From Butyrivibrio hungatei DSM 14810 (lineage in GTDB: Bacteria; Bacillota; Clostridia; Lachnospirales; Lachnospiraceae): a DNA stretch of 64,000 nucleotides. The stretch lies in contig NZ_FRDH01000006.1 of NCBI RefSeq assembly GCF_900143205.1, forward strand, positions 186,001-250,000, written 5' to 3'. The notes below the pieces were generated by a model, which was not told the origin of the DNA, did no database searches, and was given only the letters and a program-made list of their open reading frames with translations. Shown one piece after another: positions 8,161 to 18,028 of this stretch. Numbering within the stretch: the stretch's first letter is position 1; every line of letters starts with the position of its first letter. The translations under genes were made by a program, and so were the position numbers.

Positions 8161-10284
8161 TCAAAGAGTAACCCCAATCTCTACACACTCGTGTCCAGTA
8201 AGCTCTTTTGATCTAGTATCTGGCTGCTGGCATCCAGCATAAAGCTTGAAGTTCTTGGCAAATATCTTTCTCTCGCCTTCTTCATTTACAGATGTAAATG
8301 CCTTCTTATCAAGCTTAACAGTAACCTCTACCTCTGAGCCTGCAGGAACGTGCACTCTCTTGAAGCCGCAAAGGCTTGGATGTGTTGTAGCAAATTTAGA
8401 ATCAAGATCTTTGATATAAACCTGAACGACCTCGTCCGTGTCTACCTTGCCGTCATTTGCCACCTTAACTGTAAGCTCAGCATCAACAAGGCCATCCTTG
8501 GAGCCATTATCCATATGCAGATGAGGATCAGGCTTAACATAGCAATCGCCATATGTAAGTCCGTATCCAAAAGGATAAAGAGGTGTTCCCTCAAAGTATC
8601 TGTAAGTTCTATTCTTCATAGAATAGTCCTTAAAATCTGGAATATCATCAGCTGAAGCATAGAACGTTACAGGAAGCTTACCTGAAGGTGAAACATCACC
8701 AAAGAGGATATCTGCAACATCCTTACCGCCTCTAGCACCTGGGTACCAAGCCTGAAGTACTGCATTAGCCTCTTCCTGAGCCTTACTAAGATCAATAGCA
8801 CTACCAGCCATATCAATTACGATGGTAGGCTTGCCACACTCAAGCACTGAGTAAAGAAGCTGTCTCTGGCAAAGAGGCAGATTAAGATTGATCTTGTCTC
8901 CTGACGCGAACTGGTTTCCTGCGTCACCCTCTTCACCCTCAAGATTCTCATCAAGACCAACTACAACAACCACTACATCTGAGTGGTCTGCAACTGCCTG
9001 CGCCTCTGAAAGTCTGTCTGGAAGATTAGGATCTGCCAGGTTACTGATATTATTCTTGAAGATGTCTGAACCTTCAGAATAAAGAACTCTGACATCATCT
9101 CCAACCTTGTCCTGGATACCTTCTAGAACAGTGATGTATCTTGAAGCTGTTCCATGGTAATTACCAATAAGTGAAAGTCTTGAGTTAGCATTTGGTCCAA
9201 CTACACCAATAGTCCTTATCTTGGACTTATCAAGTGGAAGAAGTCCATCATTTTTAAGAAGTACTACTGACTCCCTTGCAGCTCTGCTAGCTACAGCAAG
9301 ATGCTCTTTGCACTCAACCTTCTCAAAAGGAATCTCATCATACTCTGTCTTATCAAACATTCCAAGAAGGAATCTTGTAGTAAAGAGTCTCTCACAGGAT
9401 GTTGTAATGAGCTCTTCATCAAGAATACCTGCTCTATAAGCATTCATGATAGTCTGATAAGTACATCCGCAGTTAAGGTCACATCCCATTTCAAGAGCAA
9501 GCTTAGCTGACTCTTCTGGGCTACTTGTTACCTTGTGATTTTCATGGAAATCCTTGATCGCCCAGCAGTCTGATACGAAGTGGCCTTCGAATCCCCACTT
9601 ATCCCTAAGAGTATCAACCATGAGAGGCTTGTTTGCGCAGCATGGTTCACCATTTGTTCTGTTATAAGCGCCCATTACTGCCTCAACACCAGCCTCCTTT
9701 ACGCATGCCTCGAAAGCAGGAAGGTACGTCTCTTCCAGATCCTTCTTGGATGCCTTGGCGTCAAAGAAATGTCTCTCTCCTTCAGGTCCTGAATGTACTG
9801 CAAAATGCTTGGCACATGCAGCAACCTTCATATATTCTCCATCACCCTGCATTCCCTTAACAAATGGAACTGCAAGCCTGCTGGTAAGATAAGGATCTTC
9901 TCCATAGGTCTCATGACCTCTTCCCCAACGTGGGTCTCTGAATATATTAACGTTAGGAGCCCAGAAAGTGAGTCCCTTGTAAATATCTCTGTCCTCTCTC
10001 TTAGACTGCTCGTTGTACTTGGCACGAGCCTCAACAGCAATTATCTCACCGATGGCGCCCATAAGCTCCTCATCAAATGCAGCTGCAAGTCCGATAGCCT
10101 GTGGGAACATTGTAGCTGTGCCCGCTCTTGCAACGCCGTGAAGAGCTTCATTCCACCAGTTGTATGCTGGAATTCCCAGTCTGTCGATAGCTGGAGCATC
10201 ATAACGAAGCTGTGATGCTTTTTCATCAACAGTCATCTTAGCAACAAGTTCTTTTGCTCGCTTTCTAGCTTCCTCTCTATTCAT
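8161..10284 (-). CDS. GH3 beta-xylosidase (intracellular)
   Basis: 707 residues without signal peptide. The N-terminal part resembles bacterial and plant-type GH3 beta-xylosidases, with YNWWNEALHG at 41-50 and the nucleophile region HFVSDCW placing Asp239. The KH/FAVHSGPE substrate-binding block is at 159-168. A second alpha/beta domain (about 350-560) and a fibronectin-III-like C-terminal domain (about 600-700) complete the usual GH3 architecture. It should release D-xylose from imported xylo-oligosaccharides; arabinofuranosidase side activity is common in the family. AAGGGGATT precedes the ATG. A terminator separates it from the upstream binding-protein gene, and its leader holds a motif shared with the GH10 promoter region. 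Confidence 0.88.
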   Translation of the reverse strand: MNREEARKRAKELVAKMTVDEKASQLRYDAPAIDRLGIPAYNWWNEALHGVARAGTATMFPQAIGLAAAFDEELMGAIGEIIAVEARAKYNEQSKREDRDIYKGLTFWAPNVNIFRDPRWGRGHETYGEDPYLTSRLAVPFVKGMQGDGEYMKVAACAKHFAVHSGPEGERHFFDAKASKKDLEETYLPAFEACVKEAGVEAVMGAYNRTNGEPCCANKPLMVDTLRDKWGFEGHFVSDCWAIKDFHENHKVTSSPEESAKLALEMGCDLNCGCTYQTIMNAYRAGILDEELITTSCERLFTTRFLLGMFDKTEYDEIPFEKVECKEHLAVASRAARESVVLLKNDGLLPLDKSKIRTIGVVGPNANSRLSLIGNYHGTASRYITVLEGIQDKVGDDVRVLYSEGSDIFKNNISNLADPNLPDRLSEAQAVADHSDVVVVVVGLDENLEGEEGDAGNQFASGDKINLNLPLCQRQLLYSVLECGKPTIVIDMAGSAIDLSKAQEEANAVLQAWYPGARGGKDVADILFGDVSPSGKLPVTFYASADDIPDFKDYSMKNRTYRYFEGTPLYPFGYGLTYGDCYVKPDPHLHMDNGSKDGLVDAELTVKVANDGKVDTDEVVQVYIKDLDSKFATTHPSLCGFKRVHVPAGSEVEVTVKLDKKAFTSVNEEGERKIFAKNFKLYAGCQQPDTRSKELTGHECVEIGVTL

Positions 10285-10358
10285 AAAACAATCCCCTTAA
10301 TCTATATTTCTTTTATGGTTCATTATCAATTTTAAAGAATAGAAATTGTTTTTTCTTA

Positions 10359-10371
10359 CCATTTTTTGCCT
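10359..10371 (-). promoter_or_regulatory. Candidate operator upstream of the GH3 xylosidase gene
   Basis: On the minus strand this reads GCAAAAAATGGTA, about 75-85 bp before the GH3 ATG. The same 13-mer occurs in the GH10/AraC divergent region near 41343. A shared activator site, probably for one of the AraC regulators, is inferred. Confidence 0.4.
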
Positions 10372-10394
10372 TAATCAGCTTAATATTTGCGGAT

Positions 10395-10428
10395 AAAAAA
10401 GAGACGTAACCACAAGGGTTACGCCTCT
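10395..10428 (-). terminator. Intrinsic terminator after the GH115-ABC transporter set
   Basis: On the minus strand a 12-pair stem AGAGGCGTAACC/GGTTACGTCTCT (one wobble, five-base loop) is followed by six T residues, 28 bp past the stop of the binding-protein gene. Confidence 0.9.
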
Positions 10429-10456
10429 AAAATCATAATGTATTATGACGCTTATA

Positions 10457-12166
10457 TCATGGTAGCATATCTGCGTCGCCGAAGTACTCAGCCCACTTCT
10501 CTGCACGCTCATCCATGATAGCCTGTCCACCAGCTGAGAGGTAATCTGACATGTAGCTATCCCATGTTGAATCGAAATCTGCTTCTGCAGCAACTACAGC
10601 GTTGTCATAGATCTGATCTCTCTTTGATGAAAGAGTATCGCCAACACCAGCTTCAGCTGTGATCTCTCCAACGTTTACATTAACTGGCTCAAGACCATCT
10701 GTGCGAGAGATAACATCTGCCTGGCTTACAAGCTCAGGATCTGCCTCTGCATAACCATATGCAAGTGAAAGAGCTGCAAGCTTCTCGTCACCAAAGTTTG
10801 TTCCGTTACATGTGATTGTGTAGTCAATGTTCTTACCAGAGTTCTGGATTGCATCGCCTGTTGCAGCAATGATCTGGATAGCGCCAGAATCAAGAACTTC
10901 GTGTGTTACGCCTTCATCACCAGCCTGAAGATACTTGATTGTCTCAGGTTTTGAAATGAAGTCAACATAAAGAAGTGATGCAAGAGGTTCTGTGTTAGTT
11001 GTTGGGAAGAAGATCTTTCTGTCACCAGCTGAGCTGTAAAGCCACTTAGCATACTTTCCTTCTGAGTTCTGGAAGCAATCTACAGGAACGAACTTAGCAT
11101 CTTCACCAACATTTCTCTTAAGGTTTGCATTGATGCTGTCTTCACCGTTTCTGAATACATAATCCCAGTTGTGCTGGAATGCACCAACATAACCAGCTTT
11201 GATCATGTCATCCTCAGTTGTGTCTCCGCTTCCATAAAGAGCGAAATCTTTCCAAATAAGGTCTTCGTTGTACCACTTGTTAAGAAGCTTAACTGCTTCC
11301 TTTGTAGAAGCCTGTGTTACCATTCTGTCATCGAATCCGTTGATGTAGTATTCCTTATCTGTGATCTTAGGATCCATGAAAGATGTGATGATGTTAGCTG
11401 TTCTCCAACCTACATCATAGCTTGTTGAGAAAGGAACCATCTTGGAAGCATCTTTTCCAAGAAGAGTATCAGCGTTATCTCTGAATGCAATAAGCATATC
11501 TTCGAATTCCTGAGTTGTCTTTGGAGCCTCAAGTCCAAGCTTATCAAGCCAGTCCTGACGAACGAATGTTACGATTCTCTGCTGCTCAGCACGTCTACCT
11601 TCAATTGCCCAGATAGAACCAGTCTTAGGATCCTTATCCCAGTAAATGTTCTGCTCGCCAAGCCAGTTCCAAAGGTTTGGAAGATCAGCCTTGTATGCAT
11701 CTACATAGTCAGCAAGGTCGATAACACCGCCCATCTGAGCGTATGTAAGAACTGTAGGATAGCTGTAAGTTACGCAGATGTCTGGAGCTTCGCCAGATGC
11801 AAGAAGGTTGTTGATATCATCAACCTCTGTCCATCTTGGAACCTTCTTGAAAGTAACTTCTACATTGTGCTCTTCAAGCATTCCCTTTTTGATGTACTCT
11901 GTGTACATGTTGTTTTCTGGATCTGATCCGCCATCGTTTCCTCTGTCGTAGATCTCTACTGTGATCTTTCTTGTCTCAGCAAACTTGCCGTCAACAAGTT
12001 CAGATGCAGTCTCTGGCTCAGCTGTTGTCTCCGACTCAGTAGCAGTTTCCTGCTTGGCTGTGTCTGTACCAGTCTGGGTCTCAGAGCCCCCGTTTGATGA
12101 TCCGCAAGCTACGATTGAAAGTGCCATAACGGATGCAAGAAACATAGATAATACCTTTTTCTTCAT
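10457..12166 (-). CDS. Sugar ABC transporter solute-binding lipoprotein (LplA-type)
   Basis: 569 residues. A lipoprotein signal with lipobox ending SIVAC puts the lipidated Cys at residue 21, followed by a Gly/Ser/Thr/Glu linker to about residue 60. The rest has the layout of family-1 extracellular solute-binding proteins of the LplA type, which partner with YtcP/YteP-like permeases. It lies just after two such permeases, so it very likely delivers an oligosaccharide to them. Linkage to GH115 at the head of the operon suggests glucuronosylated xylo-oligosaccharides. GGAGG precedes the ATG and a strong terminator follows. Confidence 0.88.
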   Translation of the reverse strand: MKKKVLSMFLASVMALSIVACGSSNGGSETQTGTDTAKQETATESETTAEPETASELVDGKFAETRKITVEIYDRGNDGGSDPENNMYTEYIKKGMLEEHNVEVTFKKVPRWTEVDDINNLLASGEAPDICVTYSYPTVLTYAQMGGVIDLADYVDAYKADLPNLWNWLGEQNIYWDKDPKTGSIWAIEGRRAEQQRIVTFVRQDWLDKLGLEAPKTTQEFEDMLIAFRDNADTLLGKDASKMVPFSTSYDVGWRTANIITSFMDPKITDKEYYINGFDDRMVTQASTKEAVKLLNKWYNEDLIWKDFALYGSGDTTEDDMIKAGYVGAFQHNWDYVFRNGEDSINANLKRNVGEDAKFVPVDCFQNSEGKYAKWLYSSAGDRKIFFPTTNTEPLASLLYVDFISKPETIKYLQAGDEGVTHEVLDSGAIQIIAATGDAIQNSGKNIDYTITCNGTNFGDEKLAALSLAYGYAEADPELVSQADVISRTDGLEPVNVNVGEITAEAGVGDTLSSKRDQIYDNAVVAAEADFDSTWDSYMSDYLSAGGQAIMDERAEKWAEYFGDADMLP

Positions 12167-12230
12167 AACTATACCTCCATTTTTATATGATAAATATCAT
12201 TTACTACCAATTTAATACCTCGCCAAGTGA

Positions 12231-13103
12231 TCATTCTTTTACAGCACCCAAAGTTACTCCGTGAATGAAGTACTTCTGAAGGAATGGATAAATACACAGG
12301 ATAGGCACTGTTGAGAACATTACTACCGCAGCCTTAAGTGATTCTGAAAGGCCAGGTGCCGAGAAGCCTTCCTGTGTCGCAACCTCAACCTGGTTGATGT
12401 TGTTGATGATGTTATACAAAAGAAGCTGCAATGTGTAATACTTAGCATCTCTCATATACATGAGGGCATCTGAATAACCGTTCCATCTTCCTACCGCATA
12501 GAAAAGAGCTAGTGTTGCCATAACAGGCTTGGAAAGAGGAAGATAAATACTGATCAATATCCTAAAGAATGATGCTCCATCAATTTCAGCTGATTCTCTC
12601 AAACTATCAGGTATTCCATAAAAGAAGCTTCGCATGATGATCATGTTATAAACGCTCATTACACCTGGAATAATGAGAACCAATGGGTTACTCAAAAGGT
12701 TTAACTTCTGCATCAGCAGGTAATTAGGAATTGTTCCTGCGTTGAAGAACATTGTGATAGTAATGAATACGTTTATTGCTTTTCTTCCCTTAAGTCCTTC
12801 AAAGATAAGAGGATAAGCGCAAAGTGTTGTCATTGTAAGTGAAGCAACTGTACAAATGATAGTAAGGAAGACTGTCCAGAAGAAAGCTCTTACGTACTTT
12901 GCATCCTTAAGTACTGTTGCATATGCCTTGAAGTTCAGTCCCTTTGGAATAAGATATACTTCACTTCTTACGATATAATCCACACCGCTAAGTGACTTAG
13001 CAAGGAGGTTTAACATTGGGATAATGCAGATCGCACTTACAAGTAAGCAAAAGATCACAAATACAATATCCCAGATTTTATCTGCTCTTGATTTAACTTT
13101 CAT
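12231..13103 (-). CDS. Carbohydrate ABC transporter permease (LplC/YtcP-type)
   Basis: 290 residues with about six membrane helices, the first near residues 12-35. The cytoplasmic EAA loop that contacts the ATPase is seen around ESAEIDGASFFRI (about 185-200). It ends in the typical GVTLGAVKE tail of MalG-like permeases. It forms the membrane channel with the permease encoded 15 bp upstream. A GGAGG ribosome site is present. No ATPase gene is adjacent. Confidence 0.9.
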   Translation of the reverse strand: MKVKSRADKIWDIVFVIFCLLVSAICIIPMLNLLAKSLSGVDYIVRSEVYLIPKGLNFKAYATVLKDAKYVRAFFWTVFLTIICTVASLTMTTLCAYPLIFEGLKGRKAINVFITITMFFNAGTIPNYLLMQKLNLLSNPLVLIIPGVMSVYNMIIMRSFFYGIPDSLRESAEIDGASFFRILISIYLPLSKPVMATLALFYAVGRWNGYSDALMYMRDAKYYTLQLLLYNIINNINQVEVATQEGFSAPGLSESLKAAVVMFSTVPILCIYPFLQKYFIHGVTLGAVKE

Positions 13104-13118
13104 GTCTATGCTCCTCCC

Positions 13119-14057
13119 TTACCATATTCCTCTCTCACCAAGTTTGCGTGAGATGAAGTTAGCCATTAACAGGAAGAACACACCAACAACTGACTGGAAA
13201 AGACCTACAGCTGTTGTAAGTGAGAACTGAAGTCCCTTAATACCTACTCTATAAACGAATGTTGGAATAACGTCAGCAACTCTCATTACGAGGTTATTCT
13301 GGAATGCGAATGGTCTGTCGAAACCACCACCAAGAATATTACCAAGGCTCATGATGAGAAGAACTACGATGGTTGGCTTGATTCCTGGAAGAGTGATATG
13401 CCACATCTTGCGGAATCTTCCTGCTCCATCAACAGCTGCTGCCTCATATAGTTCTGGATTGATACCTGCGATAGATGCCAGATAAACAATGGATCCCCAA
13501 CCAAAGTTCTGCCAAATACCAAAGCCGATATAACTTCCAATCCAGTGACCTTCTTCATTAAGGAACGGAATAGCTTTTCCGCCAAGGTCATGAATTACCA
13601 TGTTTACAAGACCATCATTTGGTGCAAGGAGCTGAAGTGCCAAGCTGTAGATGATGACCCAAGAAAGGAAGTGAGGCATATAAGCAATTGTCTGAACCAC
13701 CTTCTTGTATCTTGCAAAACAAAGCTCATTTAATATCAGCGCAAAAATAATAGGTGCTGGAAAACCCAAGAACAGATCCAGCAAATTAAGTGTAAGTGTA
13801 TTTCTAAGGGCATATTTAAAATCATTAGTCTTAAATGCCTTAATAAAATACTCAAATCCGTGATTGGCTGCTACTGGCAATTTCCAGATACTCTCAACCA
13901 AACTGTACTTCTTAAATGCAATCTGAACATAGACCATTGGTGCATATTTGAACACTAATAAATATGTCAGTGGTAACAGAAGCATGACGTATAACTGCCA
14001 ATACCTCTTCATATAGACGCCAAACTTGAAATTAGACGTCTTCCCCTTCTCTTTCAT
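13119..14057 (-). CDS. Carbohydrate ABC transporter permease (LplB/YteP-type)
   Basis: 312 residues. A basic N-terminus is followed by a first helix around residues 18-38 and about five more helices. The EAA-loop motif YEAAAVDGAGRFRKM lies near residues 205-220. The C-terminus, ISRKLGERGIW, is typical of LplB-like permeases. It is the partner of the next gene (15 bp apart). GGAGG precedes the ATG. It follows the GH115 gene by 46 bp, in the same orientation. Confidence 0.9.
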   Translation of the reverse strand: MKEKGKTSNFKFGVYMKRYWQLYVMLLLPLTYLLVFKYAPMVYVQIAFKKYSLVESIWKLPVAANHGFEYFIKAFKTNDFKYALRNTLTLNLLDLFLGFPAPIIFALILNELCFARYKKVVQTIAYMPHFLSWVIIYSLALQLLAPNDGLVNMVIHDLGGKAIPFLNEEGHWIGSYIGFGIWQNFGWGSIVYLASIAGINPELYEAAAVDGAGRFRKMWHITLPGIKPTIVVLLIMSLGNILGGGFDRPFAFQNNLVMRVADVIPTFVYRVGIKGLQFSLTTAVGLFQSVVGVFFLLMANFISRKLGERGIW

Positions 14058-14103
14058 ACTTTTCCTCCTTATGCTTCTCTATTTATGTCTTATCCCCACA
14101 AGA

Positions 14104-16947
14104 TCAATCGCCCAAGTAGCTTTCTTTGGGGCCCAAGTATGAACTCGGAATCGTTACCCCATCTCTTACAAAAAGAACTCTTTCCAGCACTATGCCTGGA
14201 CTCATACCGTAAAACTGCAGTGTATTCTTGCCAGCTTTTAAGTGAACCTTCTCGCTGACCTTCTTAACATTGTCCTTGGCTTCCTGTGCCCACTGCGGAC
14301 TTAGGAAATATGGTATGTCAGTTCTATGTACCGAATTAACTATGCATATCTCTTCTTCATTTACTGAGTAGCCAAGATACTGCTCAGTCTTGAAGGTTGT
14401 TGGTGTAGTTGGTGCAAGGTCGAAGGTGAGCTCGTAGTCTCCTTCATCCTCTACCCAGAACTTGTACTCAACGCTTGGTCTTTTCTTTTCTGTCAAAAAA
14501 TCTGCTGTAGAAGGGAAGACTTTTATAGCGCTTCCGCTTCTTCCGTATGGAGATAGGATTTCAAAAGAACCTTTTGATGTATCTTTTTTGGAACTAAAAT
14601 GCTCAGCTTCGATACAAACAAATCCGTCGCTCTCCATATAATGACCAGGAACAACCTGTGGTGGCATAACCTCTACTGTAGTATGGGCTGTGCCAAATCC
14701 TACGCACTCAATATCAAAATGTCCTGTCACTTTTTCTTTTAATAAAGACTTATCTACTGAAAGAGTTATTCTCTCTCTTGCCTTTACCTCGCCTTCAACC
14801 TTGGAAAATTTCATCCAATCATTGTCAGCGGTAATCTTAAATCTATATGGATGCTCGCTTCCATTTATAAGATCAAACTCGATACTATCAACGTCTGCTC
14901 TTAGCATGTCTTTCCAGGTCTGTGGCCTGTCGCACCACTCTGTACCTGTCATGTAGTGCTCGTCATCCTTGCGGGAAACCATCATTCTTGGAGAATTAGC
15001 TCCATATATAAGGTATCTCATTGGGAATCTGTCATCTTCTTCATTCCAGTTGATAAAGCCGATGTGCTCTGATCTTCCAAAGCCCTTGTAGTAGCCATCA
15101 TCTACTGTTTCATATTCAGTAATGAGAGCGTCGTCTTCTTTGACACAAGCATCTACCAATACTGCGATCTGATTAGCTTCGATCCTGTTCTGCCTAGCAA
15201 AAAGCTCATTTCTTCCAGCAAGTATCCACATCTTCATGAGGTTTGCTGTTCCACAAGCTGGATAATACAAAAGTGAAATGAAGGCTGACATATCTTCATC
15301 GCTTATCCTTTTCTTGATGGCTGCTGCCTCTTTAAGGATTCCCTCTGATATATCAAGTATATCCTGAGCCTCACCATAGTGAAGTGGATGATATACGTTG
15401 CCATGCATTATCTCGTGGCGTCTTTTTTCCAAAAGACCTGTGTAATCCCATATGATCTTCTGAGCCTTGTTACGCAGAGACTGTGGCATCATAGCGCCAA
15501 ATGAACGCTCAACCCACTCAGAAACGTATTTCTGAGTTATAGAAGCATCTTTTCCGCCCCATTTTTCTATGTCGTATGCAAGATCAAGGAAGTAGGAAAG
15601 TCCAAATTCCTGAGTTCCTATATCACCTACATTTACAACCCATATCTCTTTTACCCCGAAATCGTAGGCCTGAGTCATCTGCTCCCATACTCTTGGGAGA
15701 TATGTTGCTCCGATCCACTTATAGGAGAATGGTCCGCCATGCATATCCATGTGATAATACATACCGAAGCCGCCTTTGTGGTTTCTCATCTCCTTGGAAG
15801 GAAGTGTTCTGGTATAACCCACGTTGTTGTCGCTGAGCATCAGGGTTACACCTTCAAGCTCTGGATCTCCCAGAAGGCCTTTGGTCTTGTCATCTCCGTA
15901 AAAGAACTCTTCAACCTCCGAAAAAAGTACGAACTGTCTTGGTACTTTCTGAACATCTTCATCTATTATTTCTTTTATGAGCTGGTTCTGAGTTTTTAGA
16001 ACATCTCGTAAAAGATCTATATTATCGGCAAGGGTTGCATCCTGCCCAAGGATCTTGGAATCTCTTTCGCCTCTCATTCCAAGAGTGATCACATTTTCAA
16101 AATCTCTGTTTCTTACAAGACCGTCTCTCCAGAATCTTGTAATACCTTCTCTATTTGAAATAAAGCTCCAATCGTCTCCGTATATTGAATCCTTACCTCT
16201 AAGAAGCGAGTACTCTTCGCCAGTTCTCATGCAAGGTTCATGGTGAGATGTACTCATTACTACACCAAGCTCATTGGCAAGTCTTGCGCTTTCAAGTCCC
16301 GGGCCATCCATACTGAAGTTGGATCTCCACATTGCTGGCCACAGGTAATTTCCTTTTAATCTAAGGAGAAGTTCGAATATTCTTTCATAACACTTGGCAT
16401 TAACGTCGCCGAAGTGCTCTGTTGCCCAGTTGCCAAATGCCGGCCACTCATCATTTATAAAAAATCCTCTATATTTTACTGAGGGCTCTTTGGTCACTAC
16501 ATTGACTTCATCTGTCAGGAATACATTCTTTCTCTTGCGAGGATATGCATGATTCCAGTTGACGAATGGCGAAACCCCAAGAAGTTCAGATAAATGGAAG
16601 AGTCCGTAAATAGTACCTCTTTTGTCGCTCCCTGCAATGATAAGAGCATGTTCTACGCCATCCATAGGATGATCAACTACTTGAAAGCTGTATACTTCCC
16701 ACTTTCCTCTTACCTCTTTGAGATCTACAACGCCTCTTTTTTCAAGCTCTTCAAGATAATCGCTTTTGTCAACTGTTCCGTAGATCACAAGATTCTTGCA
16801 CTTTTCGCCTCTTATATACTCTTTGGCTGTGAATCCTGTTACAAGATTTACGTCTTTTCTGACTAACGCAGCAATTTGGTTAACGCCAGAATATGACTTA
16901 GCTTCATATGTAAACATTATCCTGTTGTCAAACCCTATCTTTGCCAC
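14104..16947 (-). CDS. GH115 xylan alpha-1,2-glucuronidase (intracellular)
   Basis: About 947 residues with no signal peptide. Diagnostic GH115 blocks are present: RGFFINDEWPAFG near residue 160, LLLRLKGNYLWPAMW near 195, and STSHHEPC with RGERDSK between about 235 and 300. Family members remove (4-O-methyl)glucuronic acid from internal as well as terminal xylose residues. The C-terminal 250 residues look like beta-sandwich domains as in known GH115 structures. The start is uncertain: the frame opens with GTG at 16962, but the GTG at 16947 follows GGGGGA and is preferred. It heads a set with two permeases and a binding protein and diverges from an AraC gene. Confidence 0.88.
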   Translation of the reverse strand: MAKIGFDNRIMFTYEAKSYSGVNQIAALVRKDVNLVTGFTAKEYIRGEKCKNLVIYGTVDKSDYLEELEKRGVVDLKEVRGKWEVYSFQVVDHPMDGVEHALIIAGSDKRGTIYGLFHLSELLGVSPFVNWNHAYPRKRKNVFLTDEVNVVTKEPSVKYRGFFINDEWPAFGNWATEHFGDVNAKCYERIFELLLRLKGNYLWPAMWRSNFSMDGPGLESARLANELGVVMSTSHHEPCMRTGEEYSLLRGKDSIYGDDWSFISNREGITRFWRDGLVRNRDFENVITLGMRGERDSKILGQDATLADNIDLLRDVLKTQNQLIKEIIDEDVQKVPRQFVLFSEVEEFFYGDDKTKGLLGDPELEGVTLMLSDNNVGYTRTLPSKEMRNHKGGFGMYYHMDMHGGPFSYKWIGATYLPRVWEQMTQAYDFGVKEIWVVNVGDIGTQEFGLSYFLDLAYDIEKWGGKDASITQKYVSEWVERSFGAMMPQSLRNKAQKIIWDYTGLLEKRRHEIMHGNVYHPLHYGEAQDILDISEGILKEAAAIKKRISDEDMSAFISLLYYPACGTANLMKMWILAGRNELFARQNRIEANQIAVLVDACVKEDDALITEYETVDDGYYKGFGRSEHIGFINWNEEDDRFPMRYLIYGANSPRMMVSRKDDEHYMTGTEWCDRPQTWKDMLRADVDSIEFDLINGSEHPYRFKITADNDWMKFSKVEGEVKARERITLSVDKSLLKEKVTGHFDIECVGFGTAHTTVEVMPPQVVPGHYMESDGFVCIEAEHFSSKKDTSKGSFEILSPYGRSGSAIKVFPSTADFLTEKKRPSVEYKFWVEDEGDYELTFDLAPTTPTTFKTEQYLGYSVNEEEICIVNSVHRTDIPYFLSPQWAQEAKDNVKKVSEKVHLKAGKNTLQFYGMSPGIVLERVLFVRDGVTIPSSYLGPKESYLGD

Positions 16948-16962
16948 ATCGTCCCCCAACAC

Positions 16963-17149
16963 AATTTCTAATTATAAAAAATGTCAGCACTTTTTTTATA
17001 ATATAATTGTATTGTCTAGGATTTATATATAAATACACAAAAAGATAGAATTTTTTTGCATTTTCCGATATAATGTTGCACAAGGGTTTCGAGTTATTCC
17101 ATTAAGTCATTGTGAGTTTTGTCTAGAAGAAAGAAAATGGGGTATTAGA
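16963..17149. promoter_or_regulatory. Divergent promoter region between GH115 and an AraC gene
   Basis: A very AT-rich 187-bp interval. On the plus strand TATAAT at 17069-17074 lies about 75 bp before the AraC ATG, without a good -35 box. Several TATAAT-like strings also occur near 17000. No operator could be defined with confidence. Confidence 0.4.
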
Positions 17150-18019
17150 ATGAGAAAATGTTTGGATTGTCCGTATAGCATAATTGATCAGGAGATCATC
17201 TGTGAGCACAAAACAGCCAGAGTTATGCCTTCTGACGTAAAGACTGTTCACACACATGATGGTTACGAGATCGTCTTCTTTTTGAGAGGAAACGTTAACA
17301 TCATGATCGAGCCAGATCTGATACAGATGAAACGCGGCGATATGTTCTTTATCAGCCCTTTAGTTTTCCACGGCCTTGACCTGGAAGATGTTAATATCAG
17401 CGGTTACGAGCGAATCGTTATCAACATCCAATATGAATTTCTTAAAAATCTTGGTGATGCTGAAACAGACTTCTCGTCCCTTTTTAGAAGCGAAGCCTCA
17501 CCAAACATGAATGTCCTTCACATTCCTGAAGAGGCACTTCCTCGTTTTATTGAATTAGCAGAAAGACTTGAGGCTAGTTTAGTAAGCCAGGAATTTGGGC
17601 ACTCCATTTTGTCCAAATCTCTTTTGGCAGAATTCCTACTCCTAACCTGCCAGTATTCATCCAAGGCTGCGACACAGGCTCAGAGTAGCATTACGCCACA
17701 GGTTGTAACAAGGATCTTTGATTATATTGACTCCCACATTGAAGAAGACATCACCATCAACAAGATGTCTGCTGACCTTCACTACAGTAGTGACCATCTA
17801 AGCCGCGTATTTAGTGAAGCCATGGGAGATTCTTTAAAGCACTACATAAATGCCAAAAAAATAGTTCTGGCACAAAAATTACTGCTCCAGAACTATTCTC
17901 CATATGATGTTTGTTTTATGGTTGGTTACAACAACTACTCAAGCTTTTCAAGACGCTTCTCCAAGCAGATAGGTGTTGCACCCAAGCAGTTTCAGCTATC
18001 TCACAGAGATGAAAATTAA
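17150..18019 (+). CDS. AraC-family transcriptional regulator
   Basis: 289 residues. Residues 1-170 form a cupin-like ligand domain (HDGYEIVFFLRG and KRGDMFFISP blocks) and residues about 185-285 hold two helix-turn-helix motifs, the second ending GYNNYSSFSRRFSKQIG, the AraC signature. A Cys-rich start (CLDCP) is unusual. Being divergent from the GH115 operon and convergent with GH67 (10 bp between stops), it probably activates one or both in response to a xylan-derived sugar. GGGG lies upstream of the ATG. Confidence 0.88.
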   Translation: MRKCLDCPYSIIDQEIICEHKTARVMPSDVKTVHTHDGYEIVFFLRGNVNIMIEPDLIQMKRGDMFFISPLVFHGLDLEDVNISGYERIVINIQYEFLKNLGDAETDFSSLFRSEASPNMNVLHIPEEALPRFIELAERLEASLVSQEFGHSILSKSLLAEFLLLTCQYSSKAATQAQSSITPQVVTRIFDYIDSHIEEDITINKMSADLHYSSDHLSRVFSEAMGDSLKHYINAKKIVLAQKLLLQNYSPYDVCFMVGYNNYSSFSRRFSKQIGVAPKQFQLSHRDEN

Positions 18020-18028
18020 GCGAAGCGC

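Noticed and set aside
16945..16962. GTG at 16962 as the GH115 start
   Set aside because: No ribosome site precedes it, whereas GGGGGA lies before the GTG at 16947. Not certain.
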